64,000 bases of DNA from Pseudoalteromonas shioyasakiensis (GCF_019134595.1 NZ_CP077770.1:1942001-2006000), one strand, 5' to 3'. Shown: positions 45,187 through 55,472, counted from the first letter of the stretch. The notes: generated by a model from the letters alone, not told the origin. Program-made: numbers and translations.

Positions 45187-46560
45187 TTAACGAACTTTTT
45201 CGTCAATCTCAACTAAGTCTGTTAAATGGCATTGCTCACCGCTGTGAGTTTTAATGCCATGTTCACCGAAGTAGTCACGTTGTGCTTGAACTAGGTGACC
45301 ATTACTTGGTGTGGTTAACGTCGCAATGTAAGTTTGTGTTGCAGTTAACACAGGGAAAGCTAAACCAGATGCAACTGCTGCACCCGTTACCTTACGTAAT
45401 GCTGCTGATTCACGCTGCATAGAATCAATAAATTCTACACCTTCAGCTACATTGTCTAAGTAATCAGCACGGATGATACAACCTGCGCGCCACGTTTGTA
45501 GCGTTTTAGAAAGATCAACTTTCCACTGATGAGCACGAGACGCACCTTTGATAAGAGCTAAACCTTGACGATAAGCAAGTAAACTTGCCAATGTGAATGC
45601 ATCTTTTAGCTCGGCTAAATCTAAATCAACGGTATCAGTTGCTTTAGCAGCGTAAGTCATTTCTTTAGCAGCGTGTGTATCGCAGGTATTTGTTAAGTGA
45701 CGTGCTTGAACAGCTGCAACTAGTGATGGCACTGCAATACCTAGCTCTAGTGCATTTTGTGCAGTCCATAAACCCGTGCCTTTCGCGCCAACTTTATTGT
45801 CGATTAAATCAACTAGCGGCTCACCTTCTGTTGTTTCAAGGCTTAAGATATGGCTTGAGATTGACAGTAAATAGCTATTTAAAGTGCCTTCTGACCATTC
45901 ATTGAAAATGTCAGCCACTTCTTTTGGTGAACGATTAGTACCTAAACGTAATAATTGATACATTTCTGCAATTAATTGCATTAACGCATATTCGATACCG
46001 TTATGAACCATTTTCACAAAATGACCACTTGCAGATTGGCCTACACGCGCAAAACACGATTCACCTTTGTAGCTTGCGGCTACTTTTTCAAACCACGGCT
46101 CAACACGCTCCCAGCCGCCTTCTGAACCACTTGCCATCATAGCAGGACCGTGACGTGCACCTTCTGCGCCGCCTGAAATCCCCATAGTGGCAAATTCAAA
46201 TTTGTTTTGATACTTAAGTTTACGGCTAATGCCATCTTTGTAGTTACTGTTGCCGCAATCTACGATAATGTCATCACAGTCAACACCTGCTTCTGCAAGC
46301 TCTGTACATACTTTATCAACCAATTCACCAGCAGGAACTAAAAGTAGAATCGAACGAGGCGGCTCTAAGCGTCTAACCATATCATTTAAATCAGACACAA
46401 TATGTAAACGGTCTGCCAAACCTAGTGCTTTCGCACAGCTTAGTAACTCGGCACCCGCATCTGGGTTTTTATCATAAGCTACTAATGTCAGCCCTTTTTC
46501 AATCAGGTTGAGGGCAAGATTTTTACCCATAACGCCTAACCCTACTAATGCAACTTGCAT
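45187..46560 (-). CDS. gnd: 6-phosphogluconate dehydrogenase (decarboxylating)
   Basis: Gnd makes ribulose 5-phosphate, CO2 and NADPH from 6-phosphogluconate in the oxidative pentose phosphate pathway. The 457-residue protein has the Rossmann start MQVALVGLGVMGKNLALNLI, then IIVDCGNSNYKDG, MGISGGAEGARHGPAMMASG, HFVKMVHNGIEYALMQLIAE with the catalytic Lys and Asn, and a helical C-terminal domain. AGCIIRADYLDN is the usual RAGCIIRA variant. It is somewhat shorter than the 468-residue E. coli form. It diverges from pykA across 423 bases. Confidence 0.95.
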   Translation of the reverse strand: MQVALVGLGVMGKNLALNLIEKGLTLVAYDKNPDAGAELLSCAKALGLADRLHIVSDLNDMVRRLEPPRSILLLVPAGELVDKVCTELAEAGVDCDDIIVDCGNSNYKDGISRKLKYQNKFEFATMGISGGAEGARHGPAMMASGSEGGWERVEPWFEKVAASYKGESCFARVGQSASGHFVKMVHNGIEYALMQLIAEMYQLLRLGTNRSPKEVADIFNEWSEGTLNSYLLSISSHILSLETTEGEPLVDLIDNKVGAKGTGLWTAQNALELGIAVPSLVAAVQARHLTNTCDTHAAKEMTYAAKATDTVDLDLAELKDAFTLASLLAYRQGLALIKGASRAHQWKVDLSKTLQTWRAGCIIRADYLDNVAEGVEFIDSMQRESAALRKVTGAAVASGLAFPVLTATQTYIATLTTPSNGHLVQAQRDYFGEHGIKTHSGEQCHLTDLVEIDEKVR

Positions 46561-46763
46561 TTAGTGTCCTCCTCGGTAACAACTATTGGTTAGTTAATCA
46601 AAATAATTACGCGCGCATTATACCCAAGCAGCCCAAAAATGCGAGCTTGACAGCCAACTTGAGAGAAATCATCGAAATCATGAAGCGACGTTGCCCTCAG
46701 TATATCAAAATAACCAAGGCATCGGACCAGATTTTTATAATACCCTTTAAAAAGGTATGTGTA
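46561..46763. other. Left part of the gnd-pykA gap
   Basis: About 200 non-coding bases upstream of gnd. AGGAGGACAC (reading leftward) is a strong ribosome site for gnd at 46564-46573. AT-rich stretches could hold the gnd promoter, but I see no confident -35/-10 pair. No ORF or RNA gene is apparent. Confidence 0.5.
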
Positions 46764-46792
46764 TTGACGCTACCTGACACCGGTGTCATAAT
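46764..46792 (+). promoter_or_regulatory. pykA-side promoter with LacI-type operator in its spacer
   Basis: TTGACG (46764-46769), a 17-base spacer and CATAAT (46787-46792) form a good promoter reading toward pykA. The spacer carries the perfect palindrome TGACACCGGTGTCA (46775-46788), with the central CG typical of LacI/GalR-family sites; it overlaps the -10. A sugar-responsive repressor bound there would block RNA polymerase. Confidence 0.65.
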
Positions 46793-46842
46793 AACGTCAT
46801 TCACCCTTTGTATACTCTATAATTAATACAAAGAGCCAGATT

Positions 46843-46877
46843 CTCATAAGTAAAAACAATCATTTTTTACTTATGAG
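46843..46877 (+). promoter_or_regulatory. Perfect 14-bp hairpin in the pykA leader
   Basis: CTCATAAGTAAAAA (46843-46856) and TTTTTACTTATGAG (46864-46877) pair around a seven-base loop. It is about 107 bases before the start and has no trailing U-run. A second dyad, CTTTGTAT / ATACAAAG, lies at 46806-46833 around a TATAAT box. The remaining leader up to the AGGAGAA ribosome site shows nothing else clear. Confidence 0.6.
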
Positions 46878-46983
46878 TTCTACATTGTGCTTATGTATAA
46901 GCCTATATTAAAGGTTTATAGCACGACATTTTAATAGATAACCATCAATTCGCTTAATATATTTGAGCGCACAGGAGAATTTG

Positions 46984-48417
46984 ATGCTAAGACGCACAAA
47001 AATTGTTGCGACCCTTGGACCGGCAACCGATCGCGATAACAACCTAGAAAAAATTATTCGTGCAGGTGCAAATGTGGTTCGTTTGAACTTTTCACATGGC
47101 GTAGCACAAGATCACAAAGACCGCGCTGAAGCGGTACGCAGCATTGCTAAGCGTTTAGGCAAACACGTTGCTATCCTTGCAGACTTACAAGGCCCGAAAA
47201 TTCGCGTATCAACGTTTAAAGACGGTAAAGTAAACCTAGAAGTTGGCGCAAAATTTACCCTTGATGCAAAAATGGAAAAAGGCCAAGGCGACGTTAATGC
47301 GGTAGGTATCGACTATAAAGAGCTACCTAACGACGTTAAACCAGGCGACTTACTGCTATTAAACGACGGTTTAATTCAGTTAACGGTAGATAGCGTTGAC
47401 GGTGACCTTGTGCACACGACTGTTACTGTTGGTGGCGTACTTTCAAACAACAAAGGTATCAACCGTTTAGGCGGAGGTTTAACAGCCCCTGCTTTCACTG
47501 ATAAAGATAAAGAAGATTTAATCACTGCCACTGAGATTGGCGTTGATTACATTGCTGTTTCATTCCCACGCAGTGGTGATGACATGCGTTATGTTCGCTC
47601 TTTAGCAGAAGATGCTGGCTCAAACGCACAACTATTAGCAAAAATCGAACGTGCAGAAGCAGTTGAAACTGTTGAAGCAATTGACGATATCGTGCTTGCT
47701 TCTGACGCAGTGATGGTTGCTCGTGGTGACTTAGGTGTTGAAATTGGTGATGCGGCGCTTGTTGGTAAACAAAAGCTTATCATTCGCCGTGCTCGTTCAC
47801 TTAACCGTACAGTTGTGACTGCAACACAAATGATGGAATCTATGATCGATAATCCTATGCCAACACGTGCAGAGGTTATGGACGTAGCAAACGCCGTGTT
47901 AGATGGTACTGATGCAGTTATGTTATCTGCTGAAACAGCTGCTGGTGACTACCCTGAAGAAACCGTAGCTACTATGGCTCGTGTTTGTTTAGGTGCTGAA
48001 TCACAAAAAGAAACGCACGTTTCTAAGCACCGTTTAGATAGCCGCTTTTCATCAAATGCTGAATCAATTGCGTTATCTGCAATGTATGCAGCTAACCACT
48101 TAGATTCTGTTAAGGCAATTGTTACACTGACTGAATCAGGTAGCACTGCTAAATTGATGTCGCGTATCAGCTCTGGTTTACCAATTTATTCATTATCACG
48201 TCACCCAAGCACACTGGGTCAAACAGCACTTTACCGTGGCGTTTACCCTGTATTCTTTGATTCAACGAAGTGTGAAGATGAGAGCATGGTACGTGATGCA
48301 TTAAACACACTTGTTGAGCAAGGCTCTCTAGTAGCAGGTGATACTGTGATTTTAACTCACGGTGATGCAATGGAAACTATTGGTGCAACAAACACTATGA
48401 AGATTGTAACAGTTTAA
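46984..48417 (+). CDS. pykA: Pyruvate kinase, PykA type
   Basis: Pyruvate kinase makes pyruvate and ATP from phosphoenolpyruvate. From [20 protein letters not shown] it tracks E. coli PykA (AMP-activated type) closely. [12 protein letters not shown] lies in the lid region, [12 protein letters not shown] has the catalytic lysine, and [13 protein letters not shown] and [19 protein letters not shown] follow. The C-terminal allosteric domain has [11 protein letters not shown] and [26 protein letters not shown] lies six bases before the ATG at 46984, and the longer reading from TTG 46963 adds residues lacking support. Length 477 is normal. Regulation may involve the operator at 46775-46788. Confidence 0.97.
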   Translation: MLRRTKIVATLGPATDRDNNLEKIIRAGANVVRLNFSHGVAQDHKDRAEAVRSIAKRLGKHVAILADLQGPKIRVSTFKDGKVNLEVGAKFTLDAKMEKGQGDVNAVGIDYKELPNDVKPGDLLLLNDGLIQLTVDSVDGDLVHTTVTVGGVLSNNKGINRLGGGLTAPAFTDKDKEDLITATEIGVDYIAVSFPRSGDDMRYVRSLAEDAGSNAQLLAKIERAEAVETVEAIDDIVLASDAVMVARGDLGVEIGDAALVGKQKLIIRRARSLNRTVVTATQMMESMIDNPMPTRAEVMDVANAVLDGTDAVMLSAETAAGDYPEETVATMARVCLGAESQKETHVSKHRLDSRFSSNAESIALSAMYAANHLDSVKAIVTLTESGSTAKLMSRISSGLPIYSLSRHPSTLGQTALYRGVYPVFFDSTKCEDESMVRDALNTLVEQGSLVAGDTVILTHGDAMETIGATNTMKIVTV

Positions 48418-48436
48418 TCTGTTACAAATTTTCATT

Positions 48437-48469
48437 AAAAAAGGCGCAATTAATAATTGCGCCTTTTTT
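48437..48469. terminator. Bidirectional terminator after pykA
   Basis: AAAAAAGGCGCAATT and AATTGCGCCTTTTTT pair around a short AAT-containing loop between convergent genes. Confidence 0.92.
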
Positions 48470-48499
48470 ATTTTTAACTTACTAACTTTTGAACAGCTA

Positions 48500-49324
48500 T
48501 TAGCTCGCCAGAGCAGCTTTCACTTTATCGCGATAGCTTCGGCTTACTTTTAGTTCTTGGCCGTTATCTAACACTAACAGGTATTCGCCGCTTACTTGAG
48601 TTACAAGTTTGCTAATTTGCTTAGTATTAACAATGGCACTGCGGTGAACTCGCACAAATAGTTGTGGATCAAGCTCTTGTTCTAGCTCTTTCATTGTTTT
48701 ACGAAGAATATGCGTTTGCCCGTCTTGGCAGTGAAGACACATATAATCACCAGCCGCATCAACCCATTGAATTGTAATGACTGGCACACGAACAATTTCG
48801 CCCTGCTCTTTTACAGCTAATGATTCTGGATAACGACGGTCAGCAAGGCTATCGCCCGTTGCTAACTTCTTTAAAATTTCTTCGCAATTATTGCCTGTAA
48901 TGCCAGCAACAAAGCTCGCTAGTTTTTTCTTATGGGCGTTATCTTGTTGCGTTTTTAAATAGGTATGCACTTTTTCTACCGCCTGTTTTAGTCTGTTGTC
49001 ATCGACTGGTTTAAGAATATAATCCAACGCATGAATCTCGAATGCTTTAACTGCAAACTGGTCAAAAGCCGTGACAAACACAATAGCCGGTAATGGATTT
49101 ACACTCTCGCTAAGTGCTCTTGCAACTTCAAAACCGTTCATATTTGGCATTTGAATATCTAAGAAAACCAATTGAATATTGCCCGATAAGCATTCATCAA
49201 TTGCTTCTTGACCATTGCTACATAAACGAATGACTTCTAAATCGTCAAACTCAGAAAGTCGAACAGCTAAGCCTTTTCTAGCTAGCGGTTCATCATCAAC
49301 GATCAAAGTTCTAATTTTGCTCAT
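48500..49324 (-). CDS. LytTR-family response regulator
   Basis: A 274-residue regulator. The receiver domain (about 4-120) has DDEPLARKG at the start, the acceptor aspartate in VFLDIQMPNMNG (near 56), and KPVDDNRL with its Lys near residue 105. The LytTR DNA-binding domain (about 170-270) reads VITIQWVDAAGDYMCLHCQD, ELDPQLFVRVHRSAIVNTKQ and LLVLDNGQELKVSRSYRDK. It overlaps the kinase gene by four bases (ATGA type). The target genes are unknown; related pairs sense pyruvate or control peptide uptake, and pykA next door is only suggestive. Confidence 0.93.
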   Translation of the reverse strand: MSKIRTLIVDDEPLARKGLAVRLSEFDDLEVIRLCSNGQEAIDECLSGNIQLVFLDIQMPNMNGFEVARALSESVNPLPAIVFVTAFDQFAVKAFEIHALDYILKPVDDNRLKQAVEKVHTYLKTQQDNAHKKKLASFVAGITGNNCEEILKKLATGDSLADRRYPESLAVKEQGEIVRVPVITIQWVDAAGDYMCLHCQDGQTHILRKTMKELEQELDPQLFVRVHRSAIVNTKQISKLVTQVSGEYLLVLDNGQELKVSRSYRDKVKAALAS

Positions 49325-50394
49325 TTCTTAACAGCCTTTTCAAACGGAACGCGCAGATTAACTTTTAATCCACTTAGCGTATTGTCAGAGAGAACAAACG
49401 AGTAGTTGTTCTCATAAAGTGTTTTTAAGCGGTCCTGTGTATTAGCTATGCCAACGCCTTGAGAATTAACCAGTTGGCCATTTTTAAGCTCAGTGCCAGG
49501 ACCATTATCGCCTACTTCCAATAATAGTTCATTTGCAAAAACTTGTGCTTTAATATCAATCACACCACCTTCATTTAGTTGCGCTATCGCATATTTTATC
49601 GAGTTTTCGATAATGGGTTGGAGGATCAAGCTTGGTACCAAGGCTTCTTTTGCCTGCTCGCTTACATCTACATTAACTTGTAAACGTTCATCAAAGCGTA
49701 CTTTTTCAATTTCTAAGTACAGCATGAGGGCATGAATTTCTTGCTCTAACGGCACCTTTTTTATTGGGTCGGTATTGAGTGTGTATCGTAAGAAGTCACT
49801 CAATTTTGACACCATTAAATTTGCATCTTTGTTCTCTTTTACCAAAATTAAGGTTGAAATTGCATTTAGGGTATTAAATAAAAAGTGCGGATTAAGTTGA
49901 TAGCGCAGCATTTTCAGCTGAGCTTCGTGAGCCATAGTGGTTGCTTTTAGGGCCTTTTGACGCTCACTTTGCAATAGCTGGTAATACTTAATACCAAAAT
50001 ACAAACCACTCCAACAAAGAATGATATAAACCGAATCTAAACCTTGTTGAAAGTAATAAAACCATTCATTTGGTCGGTAACCGTGACGGTAGATTTCCCA
50101 CAAATTGAATTTTTGTACAACGGCCCATAATGTGCCTGTTACATAGGAAGCACCAAAAACGACAAGCATTAATACCCAAGGTGAGGCATTCCACACTTTG
50201 CGATACATATAACGTAAAGGTACTGTCATTAAACAGCCTGCATAAGCGTTTAATACAATAACAAATACGTAAATATCACGCATTTCAAAGACTTTTGAGC
50301 CGATATAATTAACTAACGCATAACCTATCCAGCCTGCAATTTGCAAAACCCAGAAAAAGCGTTGTCGATTATCAACTAATGATTGCCAATTCAA
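49321..50394 (-). CDS. LytS-type sensor histidine kinase
   Basis: A 357-residue kinase of the His_kinase (PF06580) type. Four or so N-terminal membrane helices span about 12-150 (FFWVLQIAGWIGYALVNYIG, VFVIVLNAYAGCLMTVPLRY and others), without the 5TM-LYT domain signature. The phosphoacceptor lies in YQLNPHFLFNTLNAISTLIL (near residue 178), followed by PSLILQPIIENSIKYAI and an ATPase region with EVGDNGPGTELKNGQ and QGVGIANTQDRLKTLY. It is the first gene of the pair and probably phosphorylates the LytTR regulator. Confidence 0.93.
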   Translation of the reverse strand: MNWQSLVDNRQRFFWVLQIAGWIGYALVNYIGSKVFEMRDIYVFVIVLNAYAGCLMTVPLRYMYRKVWNASPWVLMLVVFGASYVTGTLWAVVQKFNLWEIYRHGYRPNEWFYYFQQGLDSVYIILCWSGLYFGIKYYQLLQSERQKALKATTMAHEAQLKMLRYQLNPHFLFNTLNAISTLILVKENKDANLMVSKLSDFLRYTLNTDPIKKVPLEQEIHALMLYLEIEKVRFDERLQVNVDVSEQAKEALVPSLILQPIIENSIKYAIAQLNEGGVIDIKAQVFANELLLEVGDNGPGTELKNGQLVNSQGVGIANTQDRLKTLYENNYSFVLSDNTLSGLKVNLRVPFEKAVKK

Positions 50395-50502
50395 AATATC
50401 AGATTACCTTTCATAATTATTTTTATTATACCGATAGTCACGAGAACAAAGCACTGCCGCCTATCTTAATTTTTTATAGCCTTACCGCATTCTTCAGACA
50501 TT

Positions 50503-50536
50503 AAAAAAGCGAAGGCCACAACAGCCTTCGCTTTTT
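50503..50536. terminator. SulP gene terminator
   Basis: AGCGAAGGC and GCCTTCGCT pair around a seven-base loop, flanked by A- and T-runs; it ends the leftward SulP transcript. Confidence 0.88.
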
Positions 50537-50549
50537 ATCTGCTTTATTT

Positions 50550-52106
50550 TTAAGCTAGTTTATCTGAAGCCACTTTATAATTTGGATCTTCAATCACATT
50601 CACTTCAACTAAATCACGCGCATTGTGTAATAGTTGAATACAATCAGGGCTTAAATGACGCAAATGCAGTTTCTTACCCACTTTAGCGTATTTGTCTGCA
50701 AGACTGTCAATTGCTTCAATCGCACTGTGATCAGCAACACGGCTATGTTTGAATTCAATGATCACGTCTTCTGGGTCATTTTTAACATCAAATAACTCGG
50801 CAAAGTTCTTAACCGAACCAAAGAATAAAGGACCATGAAGCTCATACACTTTAGAGCCTTGCTCATCGATGTAATTGCTTGTGTAAATGTGTTTCGCATG
50901 CTGCCAAGCAAAAACTAAAGCAGAAACAATCACACCCACACATACCGCTATCGCAAGATCTGTTGCTACGGTTACGCCTGAAACAAGCACGATAACAAAA
51001 GCATCAGACTTAGGCACCCGCTTCATCATCTTGAAGCTTGCCCACTCGAATGTACCAAGAACAACCATAAACATAACGCCAACTAAGGCAGCAAGTGGGA
51101 TCATCTCGATGAGGCTGGCTGCAAAAATGATGAATGCTAGCAGTATTAATGCAGCACTAATACCAGATAAACGTGAACGACCGCCCGAGTTAATATTGAT
51201 CATTGATTGACCAATCATCGCACAACCACCCATTGCACCAAAGAAACCACAGGTAATGTTGGCTGCGCCTTGACCGATACACTCTTTGTTACTGTGACCA
51301 CGGGTTTCAGTAATTTCGTCAATTAAAGTCAGTGTTAATAACGATTCAATTAAACCAATTGCCGCTAAAACTAAGGCATAAGGGAAGATAATTTTTAATG
51401 TTTCAAGGTTAAATGGCACCATAGGAATATGGAACTCAGGCAAGCCACCGGCAATCGTTGCTTGCTCATTACCTGTCATCCCTTTTAAGAAATCAAGTAC
51501 AGTGCGCGCTTCTAAATCAAAACCAATCACAATCGCTGTTACAGTTACAATGGCTGCCAGCGATGAAGGCACAGCAGTGGTTAGCTTAGGTAAGAAATGA
51601 ATAATAGCCATAGTTAAGGCCACTAAACCAAGCATAATATAAAGTGCTTGTCCTTCCATCCACTGTTGACCGCCCATACCGTCTGGTACTTTAAATTGAC
51701 CCAGTTGTGCTAAGAAGATTACAATCGCAAGACCATTTACAAAGCCCAGCATTACTGGGTGTGGGACCATGCGAATAAACTTCCCTAGCTTGAAGATACC
51801 TGCGAGAACTTGCAGTATCCCCATCAATAAGACGGTTGCAAATAAATACTCTACGCCATGATCTAAAACTAAACTTACCATTACAACGGCGAGTGCACCG
51901 GTAGCACCAGAAATCATACCTGGACGACCACCAAAAATAGCCGTAATTAAGCCAACAATAAATGCAGCATATAAACCAACCAAAGGCTCAACATTAGCAA
52001 CAAAAGCAAACGCAACCGCTTCTGGTACCAATGCCAACGCAACGGTCAGGCCTGATAGAATATCGTTTTTAGCAGAGCTTGGCGCTTTGCTGAGTAAGTT
52101 AAACAT
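50550..52106 (-). CDS. SulP-family anion transporter with STAS domain
   Basis: A 518-residue inner-membrane transporter with about 12-14 helices ([57 protein letters not shown] and others) and a cytoplasmic STAS domain from about 425 ([40 protein letters not shown]). SulP proteins carry sulfate, bicarbonate or organic anions, often with sodium or protons. Among marine bacteria BicA-like bicarbonate carriers are common, but the substrate cannot be called here. It is a single-gene unit. Confidence 0.93.
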   Translation of the reverse strand: MFNLLSKAPSSAKNDILSGLTVALALVPEAVAFAFVANVEPLVGLYAAFIVGLITAIFGGRPGMISGATGALAVVMVSLVLDHGVEYLFATVLLMGILQVLAGIFKLGKFIRMVPHPVMLGFVNGLAIVIFLAQLGQFKVPDGMGGQQWMEGQALYIMLGLVALTMAIIHFLPKLTTAVPSSLAAIVTVTAIVIGFDLEARTVLDFLKGMTGNEQATIAGGLPEFHIPMVPFNLETLKIIFPYALVLAAIGLIESLLTLTLIDEITETRGHSNKECIGQGAANITCGFFGAMGGCAMIGQSMININSGGRSRLSGISAALILLAFIIFAASLIEMIPLAALVGVMFMVVLGTFEWASFKMMKRVPKSDAFVIVLVSGVTVATDLAIAVCVGVIVSALVFAWQHAKHIYTSNYIDEQGSKVYELHGPLFFGSVKNFAELFDVKNDPEDVIIEFKHSRVADHSAIEAIDSLADKYAKVGKKLHLRHLSPDCIQLLHNARDLVEVNVIEDPNYKVASDKLA

Positions 52107-52249
52107 TAAGATCCTCTTTATAGTGAATGCATTTCGGCAAGGCGCAGAATTTTAGCAAAATCCGCAAAAGTTAACAATTATTAACAACAAAACGGCTAGT
52201 ACCTAAAAGCACTAACCGTTTCCGAAAAATAAAACGTAGTAGAAAAAGA

Positions 52250-52708
52250 CTAAAGAGGTAAAGACGTACTACGCTTAACGCATGTCATGGTCACGTTTGA
52301 GTGAACTTCTTGAACAAACTCAAGGTTTAGTAGGTTATCACGAACAAACTGCTCATAACCTTCAATACCTTTTGAAATAATACGAAGCATAAAGTCCATC
52401 GTACCCGCCATGCTGTAACACTCGGTTACTTCATCATAGCTCATAATTAAACGCTCAAACTCAGCTAGGTTCGTTCTACCGTGGTTAGATAGACGAACAT
52501 GGGCATAAACCAACATATCAAAGCCAAGCTTTTTCTCGTCAAGCAAAGCAACTTTACCTTTGATATAGCCATCTTGCTCAAGCTTAGCAATACGACGCCA
52601 ACATGGAGATTGAGATAAACCAACTTTATCGGCAATTTCTGCCGTAGATAAGCTAGCATCCTGCTGTAATAATGCCAAAATTTGGCGATCTACTTGGTTC
52701 AGAGACAT
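52250..52708 (-). CDS. Lrp/AsnC-family transcription regulator
   Basis: A 152-residue regulator with an N-terminal winged helix (VDRQILALLQQDASLSTAEI, VGLSQSPCWRRIAKLEQDGY) and a C-terminal RAM domain (AHVRLSNHGRTNLAEFERLI, VTECYSMAGTMDFMLRIISK). It is shorter and more divergent than global Lrp, so it is probably a specific amino-acid-responsive regulator. No target operon is adjacent: the SulP gene and gloC are its neighbours. AGAAATAAA just upstream is a weak ribosome site. Confidence 0.93.
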   Translation of the reverse strand: MSLNQVDRQILALLQQDASLSTAEIADKVGLSQSPCWRRIAKLEQDGYIKGKVALLDEKKLGFDMLVYAHVRLSNHGRTNLAEFERLIMSYDEVTECYSMAGTMDFMLRIISKGIEGYEQFVRDNLLNLEFVQEVHSNVTMTCVKRSTSLPL

Positions 52709-52853
52709 TTTATTTCTTTTTCTGTAAAAATACTGGTTAAATTATATAACTGATTTAAAAATCAGTCTGCCTATTTTCTACTATTTATGCAAAAAAATTG
52801 CAATTTTATACCGATCCATTTATAAACTACTTAGCTATTGTTACGCGTTGGCA

Positions 52854-53495
52854 TTAACCAAAACGTCCGCTAATAAATGGATTTGTTTTTCGCTCATGCC
52901 CTACGGTGGTATTCGGACCGTGGCCTGGCAAAATAGCAACGTCATCAGAGAATGATAAAATCTCAGACTTAATTGATTCGATTAATTGCGCACTATCCCC
53001 TTTCGGGAAGTCAGTACGACCGACAGAGCCTTGGAAAATAACGTCACCCACTATCACTTGCTCTGAACCTTGGTGGTAAAAAACAACATGACCAGGCGTA
53101 TGCCCTGGGCAATGGCGTACCGATAATTCAAGTTCACCCACTGTGATTGTATCGCCATGATTTAGCCACTTCGTTGGATAAAATGGTGTAATTGGTGCAA
53201 AACCAAACATTTGCGCTTGCATTGGCAAGGCATCAAACCAAAATTTATCATCTAAATGTGGGCCAATGATATCTACACTAAAATGCTCTGCGAGTTGCTT
53301 TGCAGCACCCACATGGTCTAAGTGGCCATGTGTTAAATAAATTGCCTCTAATTGGCAATTTAAAGCAGCAAGTTCTGCTTGAAGTTTTTCTGCATCGCCA
53401 CCAGGGTCAACCAACGCCGCTTTATTCGTTTGCTCACAAATGATAATACGGCAATTTTGCGCAAAGCCAGTAACAGGAACAGCTTTCACTTTCAT
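52854..53495 (-). CDS. gloC: Hydroxyacylglutathione hydrolase-like MBL protein GloC (YcbL)
   Basis: A 214-residue metallo-beta-lactamase-fold hydrolase close to E. coli YcbL/GloC, a type II glyoxalase that hydrolyses S-lactoylglutathione. ALVDPGGDAEKL is followed by the metal motif THGHLDHVGA (residues about 55-64). HCPGHTPGHVVFYH, GDVIFQGSVGRTDFPKGD and LPGHGPNTTVGHE supply the other ligands. The start at 53495 has AAGGAC seven bases upstream and matches the YcbL opening (PVTGFAQNC). It begins one base after the M14 peptidase stop, so they are probably coupled. Confidence 0.93.
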   Translation of the reverse strand: MKVKAVPVTGFAQNCRIIICEQTNKAALVDPGGDAEKLQAELAALNCQLEAIYLTHGHLDHVGAAKQLAEHFSVDIIGPHLDDKFWFDALPMQAQMFGFAPITPFYPTKWLNHGDTITVGELELSVRHCPGHTPGHVVFYHQGSEQVIVGDVIFQGSVGRTDFPKGDSAQLIESIKSEILSFSDDVAILPGHGPNTTVGHERKTNPFISGRFG

Positions 53496-53496
53496 G

Positions 53497-55293
53497 TTAT
53501 TGTCCTTTTTGTAACTGCTCAAACGCCATTAAAATTGGGTATTTCAAATAGCCTTGATCATAAAATGGTGTACGCTCATAGAGCCAATGCAAGCGCGCAT
53601 CAGCATCTTTTGCAAATTTTTTATCTTCACGAATTTTTTTATCGAACTCTAAAGCCAATGCAGGTTTTTCTTTTAGCATTTGTCGTGCATAAGGCATCAG
53701 TGCATAGTTTTCTACGTATTCAGTACGCTGAAAAATAGTATTAAACTCACCCCAAGCAAAGAATGAATCTGGCGCTTCTGGGTGTAATAAGTGCGTCGCC
53801 AGCTCTGAGTATGGCTGCTCAGTTGAGACTTTATACCAGCCGGTCATATCGACATTTTCAACGGTGTTGTAATCAAATGTCGCCTCTACACGAAAACGTC
53901 CTTCAAAAGGTGCTTTTGCAAATGAGTAATCAGCAACGCTTGCTTGCGTTAATGGCTCAGAAACAGAGCCATTCAATGTCATTACCTCTACGCCATGTAA
54001 TTTAAGCTTACTTACCAATTGGCTGTATGCTGGCGGAATATAAAACGCTGTAGGAACGTTAACGGTCTTTTTAACCTCTTTCTGCCAGTAAATAGGCAAA
54101 GCGTCATAGTTTTTAGTCTCACCTAAATATTTAACTTCAGGTTGCCCTGACAATGCGCTTTCAGTTCTTGAATAAGCGATACCTTTAAATTCGATGGTAT
54201 CAGGCTCTTTTGCATAACCGCGTTCAACAACTAATTGTGTCGGTTTGAATTCGAGTTCTTTTTTAACCGCTTCATTAAGGGCTTTATCGTTTGTAGCTAA
54301 AGCATCAATGGCACCATCAATAAATACATAAGTACCTAATACGCGCTGCTTATAAGGTTTTAAAGAGTGGTTCTCAACTAAGATGGTCGGTAATGAACGT
54401 AAATCACCCCAGCCATTTGAAAAACGTGGTGTTGCCACCCAACCTGCTAAACCTTTTTTAAATTCGCGCTTGTCCATAACAAATACGAGAGGGCCAGGAA
54501 TATGCCCTGCTTTTTCGAGTTTGGCATCAATAACAGGTTTAAACAGATTATCTAACGCTTGTGACACACTTGGTGATTCACTAGAAAATACCGGGTTATA
54601 GCCGTAGGTAACATCATATTGGTAATCAGCACCATCGGTTACATGGACATCCACGTATAAATCTGGCTTAAATTGATTAATAACCTGCATCACACCCCGT
54701 ACTTCGGGTGTATCAAGCTTAGTGTAATCACGATTTAAATTTAAATTTAGACCATTCGTTCGAAAGCCCATTTCTACTGGGCCACGCTGATTAATACGGT
54801 TGTATTGGCTACTACGCTCGTGACCATCAACGTTTAAAATAGGAATAAACAGAATATTTACTTTGCTCAAAATATCGCGGCGTTTACCTGTTGCGATATC
54901 GCGTAGCAACATAAACATGGCGTCTTTGCCATCAATTTCACCGCTGTGAATACCTGCTTGAATAAAAATGGTTGGTTTTGTATCAGCAACAAGTTGTTTG
55001 GCATCAAACAAACCTTGCTCATTCGCCACTAACATTTTAACCGCACGACCCGCACTGCTTGTTGCAATTGTCGTTACTTTGAATTGTGTTGGGTTTGCAG
55101 CAACTAGGCGGTCTACAAACGCCATTGTGTCGGCATAATTAGGCGATAAAGTGCCTTCGCTTAATTCAAAATCTGTGGTTAAAGGTCCTTTTTCTTGCAT
55201 TAAAGACACACTATCGCCTTGCCATGGCAACAATGGGGGTAAGTGGCTGTCTAAAGTTACTGCAGCAGATAAAAACACTAAACTCGCAAACAT
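53497..55293 (-). CDS. Exported M14-family zinc carboxypeptidase
   Basis: A 598-residue peptidase with a short signal peptide (MFASLVFLSAAVTLDSH, weak because the charged n-region is missing). The M14 domain has IFIQAGIHSGEIDGKDAMFM, where His and Glu bind zinc, and an arginine-rich stretch NGLNLNLNRDYTK. YVDVHVTDGADYQYDVTY holds the third zinc ligand. The C-terminal half (about 370-598) lacks recognisable catalytic motifs and may be a family-specific extension. It probably trims peptides outside the cytoplasm. It is upstream of gloC. Confidence 0.87.
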   Translation of the reverse strand: MFASLVFLSAAVTLDSHLPPLLPWQGDSVSLMQEKGPLTTDFELSEGTLSPNYADTMAFVDRLVAANPTQFKVTTIATSSAGRAVKMLVANEQGLFDAKQLVADTKPTIFIQAGIHSGEIDGKDAMFMLLRDIATGKRRDILSKVNILFIPILNVDGHERSSQYNRINQRGPVEMGFRTNGLNLNLNRDYTKLDTPEVRGVMQVINQFKPDLYVDVHVTDGADYQYDVTYGYNPVFSSESPSVSQALDNLFKPVIDAKLEKAGHIPGPLVFVMDKREFKKGLAGWVATPRFSNGWGDLRSLPTILVENHSLKPYKQRVLGTYVFIDGAIDALATNDKALNEAVKKELEFKPTQLVVERGYAKEPDTIEFKGIAYSRTESALSGQPEVKYLGETKNYDALPIYWQKEVKKTVNVPTAFYIPPAYSQLVSKLKLHGVEVMTLNGSVSEPLTQASVADYSFAKAPFEGRFRVEATFDYNTVENVDMTGWYKVSTEQPYSELATHLLHPEAPDSFFAWGEFNTIFQRTEYVENYALMPYARQMLKEKPALALEFDKKIREDKKFAKDADARLHWLYERTPFYDQGYLKYPILMAFEQLQKGQ

Positions 55294-55445
55294 ATCACTC
55301 TCAAGTGCGGTACTTATTCTATATTGGGGAAATTATAACAACTAATCTGAATGGATTGCGTAAACTGCGGTGATTCAACAAAAAAATGGAGCAAACGACA
55401 TACGCTATGCAAAATTGTTGTTAGTTATGAGTATTAATTAAGATC

Positions 55446-55472
55446 AAAAAAAGGAGCACTAGGCTCCTTTTT
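55446..55472 (-). terminator. rplT terminator
   Basis: GGAGC and GCTCC pair around a five-base loop; leftward it ends in a seven-U run 20 bases past the rplT stop. Confidence 0.85.

Noticed and set aside
46806..46833. CTTTGTAT / ATACAAAG dyad as a HexR site for pykA
   Set aside because: The half-sites and spacing do not fit the TGTAAT-type HexR palindrome; it may just frame a TATAAT box.
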